A DNA stretch of 64,000 bases from Plasmodium coatneyi (lineage: Eukaryota > Apicomplexa > Aconoidasida > Haemosporida > Plasmodiidae). Under the pieces are notes generated by a model, which worked only from the letters and a program-made list of their open reading frames with translations, was not told the origin of the DNA and ran no database searches. The position numbers were made by a program, and so were the translations under genes. The first letter of the stretch is position 1; each line of letters opens with the position of its first letter. The stretch lies in assembly GCF_001680005.1 (NCBI RefSeq), contig NC_033565.1:1097501-1161500 (forward strand). Direction: 5' to 3'. Positions 10,704 to 23,816 of this stretch are shown here, piece by piece.

Positions 10704-13700
10704 AAAAAAATGTTTCTGTAATAGGGATGCGAATTTTTCTTCACTTAATAGTAATTACTACTTCAAGCCCTAAAATGCGAAATCCTACACACACCCTTAA
10801 AATGCAAAATCCTACATACGCACACCCTTAAAATGCAAAATCCTACATACGCACACCCTTAAAATGCAAAATCCTACATACACCCTAAAATGCGAAATCC
10901 TACACATACACCCTTAAATGCGAAATCCTACACACACACCCCTAAAATGCGAAATCCTACACACACCCTAAAATGCGAAAATCCTACACACACCCTTAAA
11001 TGCGAAATTCCACACCACCCCCAACTGATTCATTCACCTATATTCTTTTTTCTTTTTTTTCTTTTTTTTCTTTTTTTTCTTTTTTTTCTTTTTTTTCTTT
11101 TTTTCTTTTTTTTCTTTTTTTTCTTTTTTTTCTTTTTTTTCTTTTTTTTTTTCTTTTTTCTTATATTGGTGTTTTTTTTTACTTACCTTCCAAAGGAGAT
11201 AACTTATGACAGAAGTACCAAGGAACACAGGAGCCAAAGGAAGGTATGGGGTAAGGAGATCAGAAAGGTTGTCTATCTTGTTATGAACTCGGGCAGGAAC
11301 AACTGATGCTGCTGAGGCACCCTTAGGTAATAGTGGTCCTGTTGGTGTTCGTGGATCACTTGATGTTTTACCTCGTGAAGGAGGGGGAGGTTGTTGTCCT
11401 GGACCTGGACCCTGACCAGGTGCTTGTCCTGCCGTTCGATCAACACCATCACCTCCTCCGCCAACACCGGGCTTATCTGGACCACCTGGGACACCACCTA
11501 CCCCTGGAACAGCAGGTGTACCTGGATCACGTTGGGAACCAGTTGGACTGCCATCTGGACCCTGGGGACCAGCAGCAGCACCACCACCTCCTCCACTCCC
11601 AGAACCACCAGCACCAACATCTGGAGTAGTAGGACTGGAGTTGGAATTACTGGAAGAACTTCCTGAACTTGAACTAGATGAACTCGAGCTGGAAGATGCA
11701 TGTGTTTCTGTGTCTGTTTCTGTGCTGGGGGTATGGGAGTCTGCTAGACTACCTTCAGGACCTGAAGTTTTACCATTTGTACCTGGACCTGCAGTTGTGG
11801 ATGTGGAGATGAAGTTTATGCTAACGTCGGCCGCTTTCCCTCCTGGGACTGAAAATTTACCTTTGTTGTACTTCGTTTCTTCCTCATCAAGCGGACCACG
11901 ACTGGCTCCCTCCGGTATGTCGTCCAATGGAAGATCAATTTTATCTGGTGGAAGATCAGATTCATTAGCATCATTCCCTTTCTTACCTGTTTCTTCTGTA
12001 TCTTTTTCCGCTCTGCCTGCTACTTCTGCTGTTCGAGTCTTCGGGGAAGGTGATGTTGCTGCTGGGTCCGGTTGAGACGGTTCTGCTTTAGGTGCTGCGG
12101 CAGCTGCTTCTTCTGGAGCAGGTTTAACTGAGGAACCTTCACTTACCCCTTGATTTTGAGCACTTTCTGCTGTCTTTGTAATAGGTTCCTGTTCAGCCGT
12201 CGGTTGTGTAACCTTCGGGCATATTTTATCCAGAGTATCCTTTATTTTTGGATTATGTAGGAGCTTTGTTTTCAATTCGCCCCGTAGACTTTTACCATAA
12301 ACAGTGTCACCTGTACAAGCGTCCCATTCGCATTTATTACATGGAGTCTCCTTGCATGCATCATCTTTATGAAGATCCATCTTGACAGAGAAGGCCTGCT
12401 CCACAGTGTCCCCCGTTATACAGGATTTTTCTTTAAGGAGTTCACCATATACATTTAGCATCAGGCAGTACATGGTTTGATCAAATAGTCTATTATTCCT
12501 ATCCATCGCACTCCTACCTGTAGTTTGAACACCATATATTTTTTTTAACCCCTTTACAATATAATTACACACTTTACTATTTACACCATCCTTTTTATCA
12601 TTATCTTCTTGAAGACCCTTACATTCTTCTTCTGTCTCCTCCCCATTAGTCATAGCCGCAGATAGTTGTCCCACTCTCTTTTGGATGTCCTTATCCCAAA
12701 ATGTTTCCTGTGCCAAAAAAAGGAAGAATAGAGTACGTATATATATACAATTTGTACACACATAAGGTTCATGCTCGTTTCTTCTTCTTTTTCATTATAT
12801 ATAAGACATACTATTCATTAGAATATCCCTAAACTTCAGTGAACAATGTTATTTCTTACGATATGCTTTTTATCCGTCTGATCCTGGCGATGTCTGTCTT
12901 TTCCCCAGTGTTCTGTTACACACTTTACACGTGCACAGAAGGGATTCTTGCCGGCACAGGCAGCAGCTGCTGGTCCCTGCCTTGGTGTGGATGGTCTCCT
13001 TGGTGGTGGTGCAGGTGGGGGTGGTTGTTGGGGTTGTGGTAGGACTTTTTCAATGACCTGTTCCAAGAATTTCTGTTCTTCTTCCTGTTCCTTCTTTACT
13101 TCTTCCTCAATTTTTTCAATAGTTCTTTTTAATGTGGTAAATTCTGTATTATTTAAAACTGTACTGTCACCCGCCCCATTGTCGTCACGTGCAGGCTTCG
13201 GACCCCCAGGTGCCCTTCCCATGTATTTCCATTGACCCCCTTCGCACCATTTCCCTTTAGTTAATGCTATTATTTTATTAAGCATAATAGTTGTGTCAAA
13301 TAGTTCGTACAATTCATCTCCCATATCATTTCCTTTTCGCTCAGGAATGTTAAGTACACCATCATAAGAACATTCCGCATAGTTCCCATCATTATCCATG
13401 TCCTGCCTTACTTCTTTCACCCCCTGAATGGCATGTTCTATAACCTTCCTAGGAACGCAAAAAGCATTCATATAGTACATCCACACTCTTAAGAGTTCAC
13501 ATAAAGGAATACCTTTTACACTGTCCTTACAACCTGTCTTATTTCCCTTATACTGTTTTTCTATTTCTGTCACTAACATTATATTCCTCACCAAGACTTC
13601 GCAGAAGGTTTTATATTTATTCATTCCCTGTGCAAGGTTACTATCTAGGTCATTGCATAGGGCATCTAGAGTTTCCCACTCGTTATAATTCATTTTGTCC

Positions 13701-14947
13701 GCATCGGACACATTCTTAGAAAATGCTGTAAACCATTCTTCAATAAGAACTGCATGGGAATGTGGCATATTAAACATATGCATATTATATATACTTACTA
13801 TACTTTCCTAAGAATATTCAGTTATATAAACCCAAAGTGCACATATAAATACATGTTGTCCGCGTTGTTCCCACTTGAACAACGGAAGGAAAAAATTCCC
13901 TTACACTCCTCTCCATTCACAAATCCGTTGCTTTTCGGTTGAATACACCCGGAGGGATCCTTTTTTTTTCTTATTCTTTCTCCTACTTTTTGTAATACTT
14001 CTTCTAACTTATTACTTGGTAAATTCGCTGCATCATCCGTAAGCTCCTGTAACTCACTTTCATCCTTCCTCCCTAATAATTCGACCATACCTTTTCTACC
14101 ATCTTCCTGCCTTCCCTGTTGGCACTCTTTATTTTGCATTATAATCTTCCACCAGTGAAGTCTATTCTTCTTTTCTTCTATCCATTCTTTCACTTTATTT
14201 CCTATAAAATTAGCACCTATTTTCATTCCACTGAACGGTAGATCTTTACACTTCTCATGTGCTCCTATTAATTGACGTGCTTCTAAACTTACCCTTGCTG
14301 GTTCCATTATCCATTTAGCTATTCTATTTAAGTCACAGTGTCCTTCATATAACTTTACCATAACCATATTCCCTATTATACACCTGAAATAAGATTGCAC
14401 TTCTCCGAGGTTCTCTATTTCCGCCTTCCCATCTACTTCTTTCCCCTTTCCCTTAATTCCATTCATGAAGAATTTTATTCTCACTAAAGATTTGCACAAT
14501 TCTTTCCTAACTGTTTCCCATCTATTCCTGCTATTGTCTACTTCAGTACAAAGGGATGCTATTTCTGAAGTATCCCCTTCTAGGCGTTTCATTAATTCGT
14601 CAAACTGTTTTTCCAGATCCTTCCATATTCCACCCTACAGTGTAAAACGGGGAATGCACACATATATTGGCTACTTCATTATTCTACCCTTTGTATGAGT
14701 TATAAGTGCGTTTAACATTATTTTACTTATATATCTTTCAAACGGCAAGAAATAAAGAGAAAGTGCATATTATTCTTATATATACTTCTTTTAATCATTC
14801 ACTTATAGTTTGTTTCCATTTATTCTTGCTCACACCCTATTTCTTTTTTCCTTTATTTATAATGTCCCTTACCCAATAGTTTCCCTGTTCATATTTTCCT
14901 CCGTCCAGGAACCATTTTCTTAGTATATAACCAAAATAATCCGCCAT
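10174..14947 (-). CDS. SICAvar antigen C, five exons
   Basis: Schizont-infected-cell agglutination (SICA) variant antigen on the infected red cell membrane. Exons, right to left: 14947-14873 (MADYFGYILRKWFLDGG), 14634-13875, 13749-12860, 12707-11187, 10665-10174; phases agree and give 1245 residues. The second and third exons are Cys-containing SICA-type domains. The fourth starts with a Cys-rich domain (NRLFDQTMYCLMLNVYGELL, CNKCEWDAC), runs into a long Ser-, Pro- and Gly-rich linker, and ends with a TM (FLGTSVISYLLWK). The last exon is the conserved basic/acidic cytoplasmic tail (KKRKRHRRAHQ, DIHLEVLDECQKGDLHST, EFMGSEF) with three VPSS-FREED-type repeats, then TGA. The 13875 donor (GTGGGA) is the weakest site; the second exon may end elsewhere. 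Five exons is short for a SICAvar and resembles the small class. Confidence 0.85.
10765..11020. repeat. Intronic minisatellite in SICAvar C
   Basis: About nine units of roughly 27-30 bp, consensus CCTAAAATGCGAAATCCTAC plus ACACAC, lie in the intron between the TM exon and the tail exon. The same unit fills the equivalent intron of SICAvar F. The unit carries a CCCTAAA-like core. A (TTTTTTTC)n microsatellite follows at 11041-11160. Confidence 0.85.
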
Positions 14948-16196
14948 GGTGATCCTTACATCCGCACTATATGATTCATTGTTACATTGGAGTACTACGT
15001 ACTAATGGAAGCTCCATTAATTCGTCCACGGAAAGTTCCTTTTAACATTCTTTCTTCCCTGTCCACAGTTATTCCTTCTTCCTTACTTTGTTTTTACATC
15101 TGTGAACAAAAAAAAAAAAGAAAAATTCTGCGCATGAGCCCTTTCCTATCTTCCTCCCTTTTTTTTGCCCTTTAATCCGCTTTCCTTTTCTGTTCTTTTT
15201 TTTTTTGCGAAAAATATATTTTTTTTTCTTTTTTTTTTTTTTATATCCTTCTTTTCCTTTTTTTTAAAATTTTTCCCTTCTCCTTCCTTTATACATTGCA
15301 CTTTCCTAAAAAGAAAAGAAAAAGAGAGAAAAAACACAACCATTGCCTCCTTCCTTTTCGTATACATTCTACCTATGTACTCCCCTTTTTTTTGCATTTT
15401 CCTTTATGCACTACATTCTTCCTAAAAGAAGAAAGAACGAAGAAGGAGGGAAGGAATTACGTTCCTTCATTCTTTTCTGCTTTGTTTTCTTTTTTTCCTT
15501 CCTTTTTTTCTAAAAATTTTTTTTTTCTTTTTTAAACCTTTTTTTCTCTTCTTTAGCCTATTTCTTTTTTTTATTCTTTCTCTTCTTCTTTTGAGAAGAG
15601 AATATATATAAAAGAAAAAAAGGGATTAAAAGACTTTTTTTCTTTTTTTTTTGGAGAATTTTTTCTTTTAAAAAGTATGGAAGAATGAAAAAGAAAGAAA
15701 GAAAAGGAAGCATACTGAAATGTACAAAATCATTAACGTTTGGGAAGCAGAAGGAAGAAAAAATAGGAAAAGGAAAAAATAACAAATAGTATAAATTCTG
15801 TAGCACAGTATATACATCATTTCATAATGAAAAAAATCAAATATTATTGTCGCATTACAGTTCTATTTATATGCCCTTATAACGAATATGTCAAAGTGTG
15901 TTTTGTAATAAATGATCTAAGCATACGATTCTTTATCATGAAGAATCTTTTCCATTTCGCACACATTCTTCAAACAACAATGCAAGGATTAGCATCCACA
16001 ATTTGGCAGCTAAACGATTTTTCTTATGGGACTGTTCATATAGTTTGTTGCTTACGTGTTGCTTCTACTACCTTCCGTGGATGGAACATTATCAGTAGCA
16101 TGTTCTCATTTCCAGGTTATTCTGTTCCTTTTCTCCATTATTTTTTTATTCCCTTTCCTTCTTTCTTTAAAAAAGAAGGATACTGAGGAAGGGAAC
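14948..16196. promoter_or_regulatory. SICAvar C upstream region and shared KIR 3'-flank element
   Basis: No gene is seen. The block at 15110-16160 is collinear with 32495-33610 upstream of SICAvar F. It includes TTCTGCGCATGAGCCCTTTC (about 15126; TTCTGCGCATGCGCCCTTTC at about 32508), long T tracts, GTATACATTCTACCTATGTA, and a more unique segment at 15840-16110. That last segment (CACAATTTGGCAGCTAAACG, GTTGCTTCTACTACCTTCCG, ACGTGGATGG-like) also lies downstream of KIR G and, inverted, downstream of KIR K. It therefore serves, or marks, KIR 3' ends rather than SICAvar promoters. Confidence 0.55.
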
Positions 16197-16861
16197 TTAT
16201 CTAATATATGGAACGGAATATTCTGAAGGATCCGTTGCTGTTAAGTCAGGTTCTGAATTTGAATATGCTGTTGAGTCCAATGTAGAACTATCTTCATTTT
16301 CCATATTCAAGTTTCGTACTAATGATCTTTTTTTTCTTCTACTTTTATTGTTCCTGCTGTTGTTCCTTCCTCCTCCTCCAAAGAGGGTGTTACGTAAGTC
16401 GGAAAATAAGGACGTATACTAAAAAAGGAAAAAAATGAGGAGATGAGCACGTATGTGTGCGCAGAATATTTATATGTACATTACTGCCCACTTCAAACAT
16501 TCATTTTAATTTAGCATTCCATTTTTCTTTTTTTACATTCCATTTTTTTTTACACATTCCATTTGTTTCCTACATTCCATTTTTTACATTTATTCTATGC
16601 ACTCTTTTTTTACATAGACAGCAAAATTAATAAGTGTTATTATACATATTTCCTGTGTTAAGTGTACTTACCTTATATAGATAGAAAGCAAGTGCCGGTA
16701 ATGCTACTGCTGCGCCAGCAGCAGCACCACCAATAGTAGTGGTGGTGGTGGTACTGTCCATTCCTTCAGAGGACACAGGAGCAGCTGCTCCTACTCTTGG
16801 TGATGGTGGTCCACCGGCCGGTGGTGGTAATTGTGGAGGTTGAGGTTGCTGCTGCTGCTGC

Positions 16862-16916
<55 letters not shown>

Positions 16917-18933
16917 CTGGACCTTTGTCACCTACTGAATATGAAAAATAAGTAATAAGAAATATGTAAAATTTAATGAAAAACATTATCAACCCAGGAT
17001 GGATGGTACAATGGTGTACTGGTACATGTGTTTACCATGTACCATGTACCGTGATTGGGAGGGAGTTCTTTTAGGAGGGGAGTTTTCTTAGGTATGGAAT
17101 GTATGAATTCACTTCTACATAGGAACACTTTACTTCTTTACCTGATATAGATCCCCTTACTACAGTAGTTTCATTATCGTCACTCCTATGTAACGTTGTA
17201 CTCGATGCTGTTCGACTTTCCTCTTGAGATGCCGGTCGTGCTGGTTCCGGAGGAGGTGGTGGTGCAGGAGCTGAAGTACATTTATGTTCTAATTTTTGCG
17301 GCTCCTTATATTCCTCCTTAGATTTTCCCTTAAATTTGTCACAATATGGTTCTCCGGAAGTGCTATAGCAAGTTGAATTTAACCCTTCATATGTTGATTT
17401 GGCTGCCGTGAAGGAGTCCTCACATTTTCCACTACTGCAATATTTACTACATTCCTCGTTATTGTGTAGTTTACTATAGTTACAGTACCAATCAAATAGT
17501 ATTTTAGCTTTCTCGAACTTGTCTTTGTTCATACCTTCATATATATTATTACACGTACATTTATACATGGAATCCTTCAGCTTATCATAAATTGGCCCCA
17601 TAACCATTGAGAGCTTGCTTCCTCCCTTAGATTCTTCCTTATTTATTTTATCACCTAACCAATAAAAAAAAAAACTATAACGGTCACTACTGGACAAAGT
17701 AGCGAACTCTTCCCTCCCTGTCCCCCTACATGCTACACAGTAATTCCTTACGATTCTGTTGGCCAAGTTTTCTTCTTTAATATGGTACAATCCTAATGAT
17801 GTTTTCACATCCTCTTCCAGTTTACTACTGTTGTTCCATTTGCTTCCGTTGAGTTCACAACTTGTTTGCCCTACTCCTTTGTCTAAGTCATCGTATATTT
17901 TCTGTGAAGGTAATTTACTTGTGTCTGTGACCTATAAAAATATAAATAAGCAAAGAATAAATTTCGTATAAATGGGTGCTTTCTATATGTGATTTCATAT
18001 TTTCACTTCACTGCACACAGAGAATGTTGTACTCATTGTGCTTATATATTTTGAATGGAAGAAGGGGAAGTACAAGCAACCTGTGGTTTTGCTGCAGGAG
18101 GGCATTCTAATTTTTTGGGTTGTTTATATTCCCCCCTCCCCCCTTCCTCCCGCTTAAATTTGGGACAATAGGAATCTCCGTCTCTTGTTCCGCAATAATC
18201 ACTAACTGTTGTATATATTGTTAGGGCTTTCTCGAAGGGGGCATTACATTTTTCATTATTATTGCAATAATCATTACACTTGTTTCTATTCTTCACTAGC
18301 TTATTATAGTTATAGTACCAATCAAATAATATTTTAGCCTCTCCGAAACGATCCTTCAAAATATTAGGATATTTATTAGTACACTTACATTCAGGATCGA
18401 TTTCCTTCAGCTTATCATAAATTTTCGTCATAACCGGTGAGAAAATGTTCCCTATCCATGTTTCATTTCTTACTTTATCCCCTAACCAAAAATAAAATAA
18501 GGCAAAACGTTCATCATCCGGCAAAGAACCGAACCCTTCGTTCCCAGTCCCCTTACATGCTAAACAGTAGTTCTTCACAATTTTATCGATCCAAGTCCAA
18601 TTATCCCCACCATACCCTGACAATGACAATTTTATATCCGCTTCCGCCGAACCGTGTTTCCACGATGTTTTCTTGAGTGTACAACTTTTTCTTCCATTTT
18701 CGAGTTCAGCATATATTTCTTTTGAGGGTAATGTAACTGTATCTTCCTCTTCCTTCCCCTAAACAAAATATATAGAATTGAAATATATGCATATATATCC
18801 ATACATTTACACTATTATTATATGGTATACATGCGGAACATTATGTGTGTGTACACATACACATATACTACTTTCTGTATATATACACATTTTTTAATAA
18901 TGGAATGAACTTTGTATTATTCTTTTTTACCAT
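16197..18933 (-). CDS. KIR-like protein D, two KIR domains, polyglutamine stalk
   Basis: Exons, right to left: a tentative first exon holding little more than ATG at 18933, then 18758-18081, 17931-17142, 16934-16672 and 16418-16197. From 18758 on, phases agree (650 residues). The first domain starts GKEEDTVTLPSKEIYAEL and has LFYFWLGDK; the second starts VTDTSKLPSQKIYDDL and has FFFYWLGDK. The stalk exon carries about 24 consecutive Gln (16845-16916), then PPQLPPPAGG, a Thr run and a TM ending ALAFYLYK. The tail ends DPSEYSVPYIR. The true first exon is unclear: ATG at 18933-18931 is followed at once by GTAAAA, which could be a donor or coding. An intron at 16490-16610 holds ACATTCCATTTT repeats. 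Confidence 0.83.
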
Positions 18934-19929
18934 TGTTAAGATGTGTATATCCTTCGTATATATAATTAATTTATGTTAAAGATAGTGTTCATGTGCTCAT
19001 GTGTTTATGTGTTCATGTAGTTTGGAAATACGTATCAAGGTTCTAATGGATTTATGATGATTATGAAATGTGTAGGTATTGAAATTTTTATTCTTCCCTT
19101 CCCTCACAGTACACAATGTTTAATTTTTCAAACAATGATAATCCACCGTATACATTTTGTGAATTATCATGCACATAATTAAAGTGAAAATGGCAATGAA
19201 CACACAGAGAAAGGTAACAAAGTAAAAAAAGTAAAGAACGAGCTCTACCCTCCTCCCCTCCCCCCCCTTTACTACGTTCATATTTATTACATTACTGAAT
19301 TATGCAAAATTGCGCATAAGAATATGGTGCAATACACACATTCTCCTCTTGCATTCATGAACACGACATAATTATAATTTCTTCTCTTACTTTTATGCCT
19401 TTTTTGATGATTACACCACAAATGAACTTATTGAAACATCCGGTGTGTATATCATATTATATAAGCTCCCCTCTCCCTTTTAGTGCACATTCAAGTTCAT
19501 CTTTTTTTTTTTTTACCCACACTTTCCCTTCCTTTTCCTTCCATCCTAACATGCACAACCTGCATATTTTTATATATATGTGTGACCTGTACATTCCATT
19601 ATGGGAACTACATCCCTCCCTCCTTCAACTCATGTTGTACTTTTAAGCTTACATGGGCCTCATTCATCCTAACTTTACCTCTTTCCTTCTTATTCCTTCT
19701 TTCATTCTTTTCCTTTCTTTCCTTCATTCATTCTTTCCTTTTTATTCCTTCTTTCGTCCATCTTATTCCTTCTTTCCTTAGACCTACTTTCCACCTATCA
19801 CCCCTAACAACCTAACAACCCACCTACCACCCACTTAACAACCCACCTACCACCCACCTAACAACACTAACAATCTTCCATTATGCCAACCACTTCCTTC
19901 ATCAGGCACTCCCCTCCCTACACTAGATC
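18934..19929. other. Intergenic region left of ITS2
   Basis: AT-rich flank upstream of KIR D, then T/C-rich sequence from about 19480. At 19795-19880 there are ACCACCTA/ACAACCCACCTA units, which recur in the intron of KIR E (23515-23610) and inverted in an intron of KIR G (33905-33960). No coding sequence or RNA gene is seen. Confidence 0.5.
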
Positions 19930-20225
19930 TATATGCTAAGAATAAACACTAAAAAGGTAACCCTGAACTGTAAAACCCTAAACCCAAAAAACAATAAACC
20001 CTGAACCATAAACCAGTAACCCTAAAAACCTAAACCCTAAGCACTAAACCCTAAAACCCTAAACATTAAACCATAAAGGATAAAACCCTAAATCCTGAAC
20101 CCTAAATTTCTGAACCCTAAACCCTAAACCCTGAACTCTAAATCCTAAACACTAAAACCTAAATCCTAAACCCTGAACCCTAAAGCCTAAACCCTAAACC
20201 TGGAACCGTAAACCTTATGCCCTGA
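19930..20225. repeat. Interstitial telomere-like array ITS2
   Basis: Degenerate CCCTAAA/CCCTGAA heptamers, several in perfect tandem (for example near 20110-20135), with the C-rich strand on +. It lies between KIR D (-) and KIR E (+). It is followed by the same GAGGGATGTRTG sequence that follows ITS1. Confidence 0.9.
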
Positions 20226-21083
20226 GGGATGTATGGTATTTGAAGTAGGTTCATTAAGAGAAAAAGAAAAGTAAAGGAGAAAGATGGAAGATGAAAGAAA
20301 GAAGAGAAAGAAAAGAAAGGAAGAAAAAGAAAGGAAAGGAAAGGAAAAAAATGAAAGAAAGGGAAGAATGGAAGAAATGAAAGAGAATGAAAGAGAATGA
20401 AAAATTAGTGTGTAGGGTGTAATGCGAATTCAGGGACGGATAGCTTAAATAAGGTAACGTGTGCACCTAATAATGTAAATAAAACATTTTTGGTATAGTT
20501 AATGAAAGGGAAAGGGAAAAGAGGAATATTAATATATTCCTAATGAAAATTTTTTCTTTCTTTAAAGGCAACATTTGTATCAATAAAAGAAAAATATTAG
20601 ATGGAAGGGAAGAGAAGAATAAATACATTGTGTAGTACTGACATGTTAGGAATAATTATATATACAGTTTTAAATAGGGTATATCGTACTGGGTGGCGTT
20701 AGTGTAGTGTAGTCTGTGTGTGTGGAATAAAGTGCATATACATAAACAAATTTTTATTAATTTGATATTTTTTTTTTTTCTTTTTTTTTTTTTTCCCTTT
20801 TACTTTGGTAATTTCTTTATATTTTTACATACTTTTTTTTAACTTAACTATATAAGCCTATGATGATTCAACAGATACGTATATAGTGTATCACCAAGGT
20901 TTCTGGAGTTAAGGAATGCACATTCTTAAAAGGGGGAAAATGAAAATTTGATATTTCTCTGCTAATTATAATTCCTGTGGAGGAAGCAGGCAAAATTCAT
21001 AAATATGCATTTTGTATGAGTAGGAGAAGAACACGCCTTCTAACACAAATCCATTATATAATAAAAATATACCATAGGAAAGG
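20226..21083 (+). promoter_or_regulatory. 5' flank of KIR E, paralogous to that of KIR B
   Basis: A purine tract (20265-20400), then sequence aligned along its length with 5038-5822. Shared blocks are GGAATATTAATATATTCCTA and the box AAATATGCATTTTGTATGAG with its AGAAGAACACGCCTTCT imperfect hairpin (about 21000-21045), 40-80 bp before the ATG. No gene is seen. Confidence 0.6.
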
Positions 21084-23816
21084 ATGGCAAAACCAGCACA
21101 GGTTGGTTAGTTCCCTTATTTAGGAAATATATAAGTATGATGAACACACAATACTCCAAACGTAATATAAGAAGAATATAAAGGTATATAGAAACACCCA
21201 ACTAAACATGTTCTATTTTTTGTTTATTAAACTTTTAGGAGGGTGGAAGTTCAGGTACATTGCCCTCACAGGAGATATACACTAAGTTCGAAGAAGGAAG
21301 AGAAGGGAGGTGTATGTTCCGAGGGAGGAGAAGGTGGAACGCTGATGAACTGGGAGGACAACTTAAAATATCATTATTTCCATACAGTGGGCAAAATTGG
21401 GATGTAGTCAGTAAAATTCCAGGAAATTGGTGTTATGCATGTGGCGGGACGCGTGGGGAGGCGGAAGATCCTTTGGGCGATAATGATCGTTGTTATTTTT
21501 TTTATTATTGGTTGGGTGATAAAATAAGAAGTGAAGCATCGAGGACGCAAGTCTCTTTCACAATGGTTATGAAGGCAATTTACGATGAACTACAGAAACC
21601 GGAGTATAAGTGCGACTGCACTCATATATACCCTTATATTAGCGAAACCCTTTTCGAGAAGGCTAAAATATTATTTGATTGGTACTATGACTATAGGACT
21701 ATATTGAGGCGTGAAGACTGTGATAAATATTACCGTAGTGGCAAATGTAACACCCCCTTCGAGAAAGCTAGGTCAACATATACACAGGTAGAGGGAGCTT
21801 GCAAAGGAGTGTCCGGAGATCAATATTGTCCCAAATTTAACAACCAAAAAGGGGAGAGGGGGGAATATAGGCAACCGCAGAAATTGACATGCAAACCTGC
21901 CACGGCAGCAGCAGTACGACCAGAAGCTGTAGAATCATCAACATCATCACCAGGAGCTCCACTGGTTAGTCATTACTACTTCCACTCGAAATATATGAGC
22001 ACAATAAATACAACATTTTCTGTGCACATAATATATTAGAAGGAACATGTATGGAAGCACATGGAAGTACATATGTGAAGGAAATGTACACACATATATG
22101 GGGAAACACTTCAATATTCCACTTCCTTCCCTGCCTGTTATCAATTCTATATATTTTTTTTTAGGAGAAAGCAGGCGGTTCACTTCCATTACCCTCAAAA
22201 GTAGTATATGATGATTTCGATAGAGAGAAGAATTACTGTGAAAAGGGCACTGGGTGGGAGCAGTACTGTAAGCAGGATGTAAGGACAAATGTGTGGAACG
22301 CTCTTAGTGTATACAAAAATAAAGATACGAACTTAGCAAATAGAATTGCAGATAATTGCTCTTACACATGTACGAAGAACACAGGCAACCGGGAATATTA
22401 TAATCTTTGCCATTTTCTGTACTTTTGGATTGGTGACCAAATAAAAGACAAATTGTCTGAGGATTGGGAGTTTTCATCGGTTATGAGGAGAATTTATGAG
22501 AAGCTGCAGAAACCGAACTTCTGGAGTACATGTAGTAATAAATGCACCAATTTGTACTCTGGTATTAGCAAGGAACATTTCGAAAAGGCTAAGAAGGTAT
22601 TCGATTGGTACTATAACTATAAATACTTAGGCAGTAAAGACGATTGTAGTGATTATTGTAAAGGACAAAATTGCACTACCGTCTACAACGAAGCGTCAAC
22701 AGCACATTCGGAGTTAAGTACATATTGCGGAACTGCTGGCGGATATGAATATTGTACCAAATTTACCGCAACCCATAATAAGGAGGAGCAATATAACTCA
22801 CCACAACCACTACCATGCACTACACCACCTGCACAACTTGCAAGAATTCCAGATCCCCCAGAATCTAGACCTGGACCAGGTGAACCAGGTGAATCACATG
22901 GAGGAAGTAGGGCAGGTAAGTATGTTATAGAGTAAAAAAACTATATACACACCTTAATAAAATAACTCCTGAAGTTACTCCTTTACACTCCTTCCCCTCC
23001 TACTTGAACCCTCCACCTCTGAACATCCTTTTTAAACCACCTGCTATATATAGTTACTCTGCCTTTACACCCTCCCATTACCTCCTCTTAAAAAGTTACT
23101 TCAGTAAATGAACGAACGGGTGGTCCCATACTATAGGGAAGAAACGACACTCTCGTTATGAAAACAACATTTTCAGGTTGTAAGGATTCTTCATTATATT
23201 GTGCACATTTATTACTGTTCAACTCTTCACTTACAGAAAGTGAAGAAGGTCCTAAAGACGAAGCAGCAGCAAAAGAGAAGGGGGACGCAGGGCCAGAGGG
23301 TGAAGCGGAAGCAGCACGCGCATTACCCACAAAAGAGGGACCATCTCCCGAAGGTGGTAATGGAGCACAGGTTCAACCATCACAGGACCCAACACTTCTA
23401 GCTGCTCCTGCTTCCTCTAAAGGAATGAACAGTACCACCAATATTGGTATTGGTGGTGGTGCTGCCGCTGCAACAATAGCATTACCGGCACTTGCTTTCT
23501 ATCTATATAAGGTAAGTACCACCAACCATTTACCACCTACCACTAACAACCACAATAACACTATAACAACACTTACCACCTAACAACGTTCCTACCACCT
23601 TCGACCCACTTTTTTTTTTTTTTTTTTTAGTATAAACCACTTTTCTTTGGAAAGCATAACCACTCTGGGGGAGGGGGCAGAAGAAAAAGAGTAGGATCCA
23701 TTAGAAGAGAATTTAATGATTTTGATGGCGATTCTACCGAATATTCAACAACCATTGGTTCCACAACAGGTCCAATAACGGACCCATCTGAATATTCTGT
23801 CCCATATGTTAGATAA
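21084..23816 (+). CDS. KIR-like protein E, two KIR domains
   Basis: A five-exon model gives 651 residues: 21084-21101 (MAKPAQ), 21239-21964, 22165-22915, 23237-23511, 23631-23816. Junctions are GT/AG and phases agree. The first domain starts EGGSSGTLPSQEIYTKF and shares long identical runs with the first domain of KIR B (HIYPYISE, SLFPYSGQ, GNWCYACG). The second has FLYFWIGDQIK and FEKAKKVFDWYYNYK. The stalk is acidic and Ala/Glu-rich, then Gly/Ala, with a TM ending ALAFYLYK. The tail has a basic GGGGRRKRVGSIRRE patch and ends DPSEYSVPYVR. The start is the paralogue of the KIR B start. It faces SICAvar F tail to tail. Confidence 0.88.

Noticed and set aside
10765..11020. CRISPR-like regular repeats
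   Set aside because: Units are contiguous and degenerate with no unique spacers, lie in an intron, and the genome is eukaryotic.
11333..12075. Plus-strand open frames opposite the SICAvar C linker
   Set aside because: They are shadows of the Pro/Gly/Ser-rich minus-strand coding sequence, whose exon has correct splice sites and a TM.
15165..15535. Phe/Ser-rich frames upstream of SICAvar C and their copies near 32500-33100
   Set aside because: T-tract translations; the copies do not preserve a common frame.
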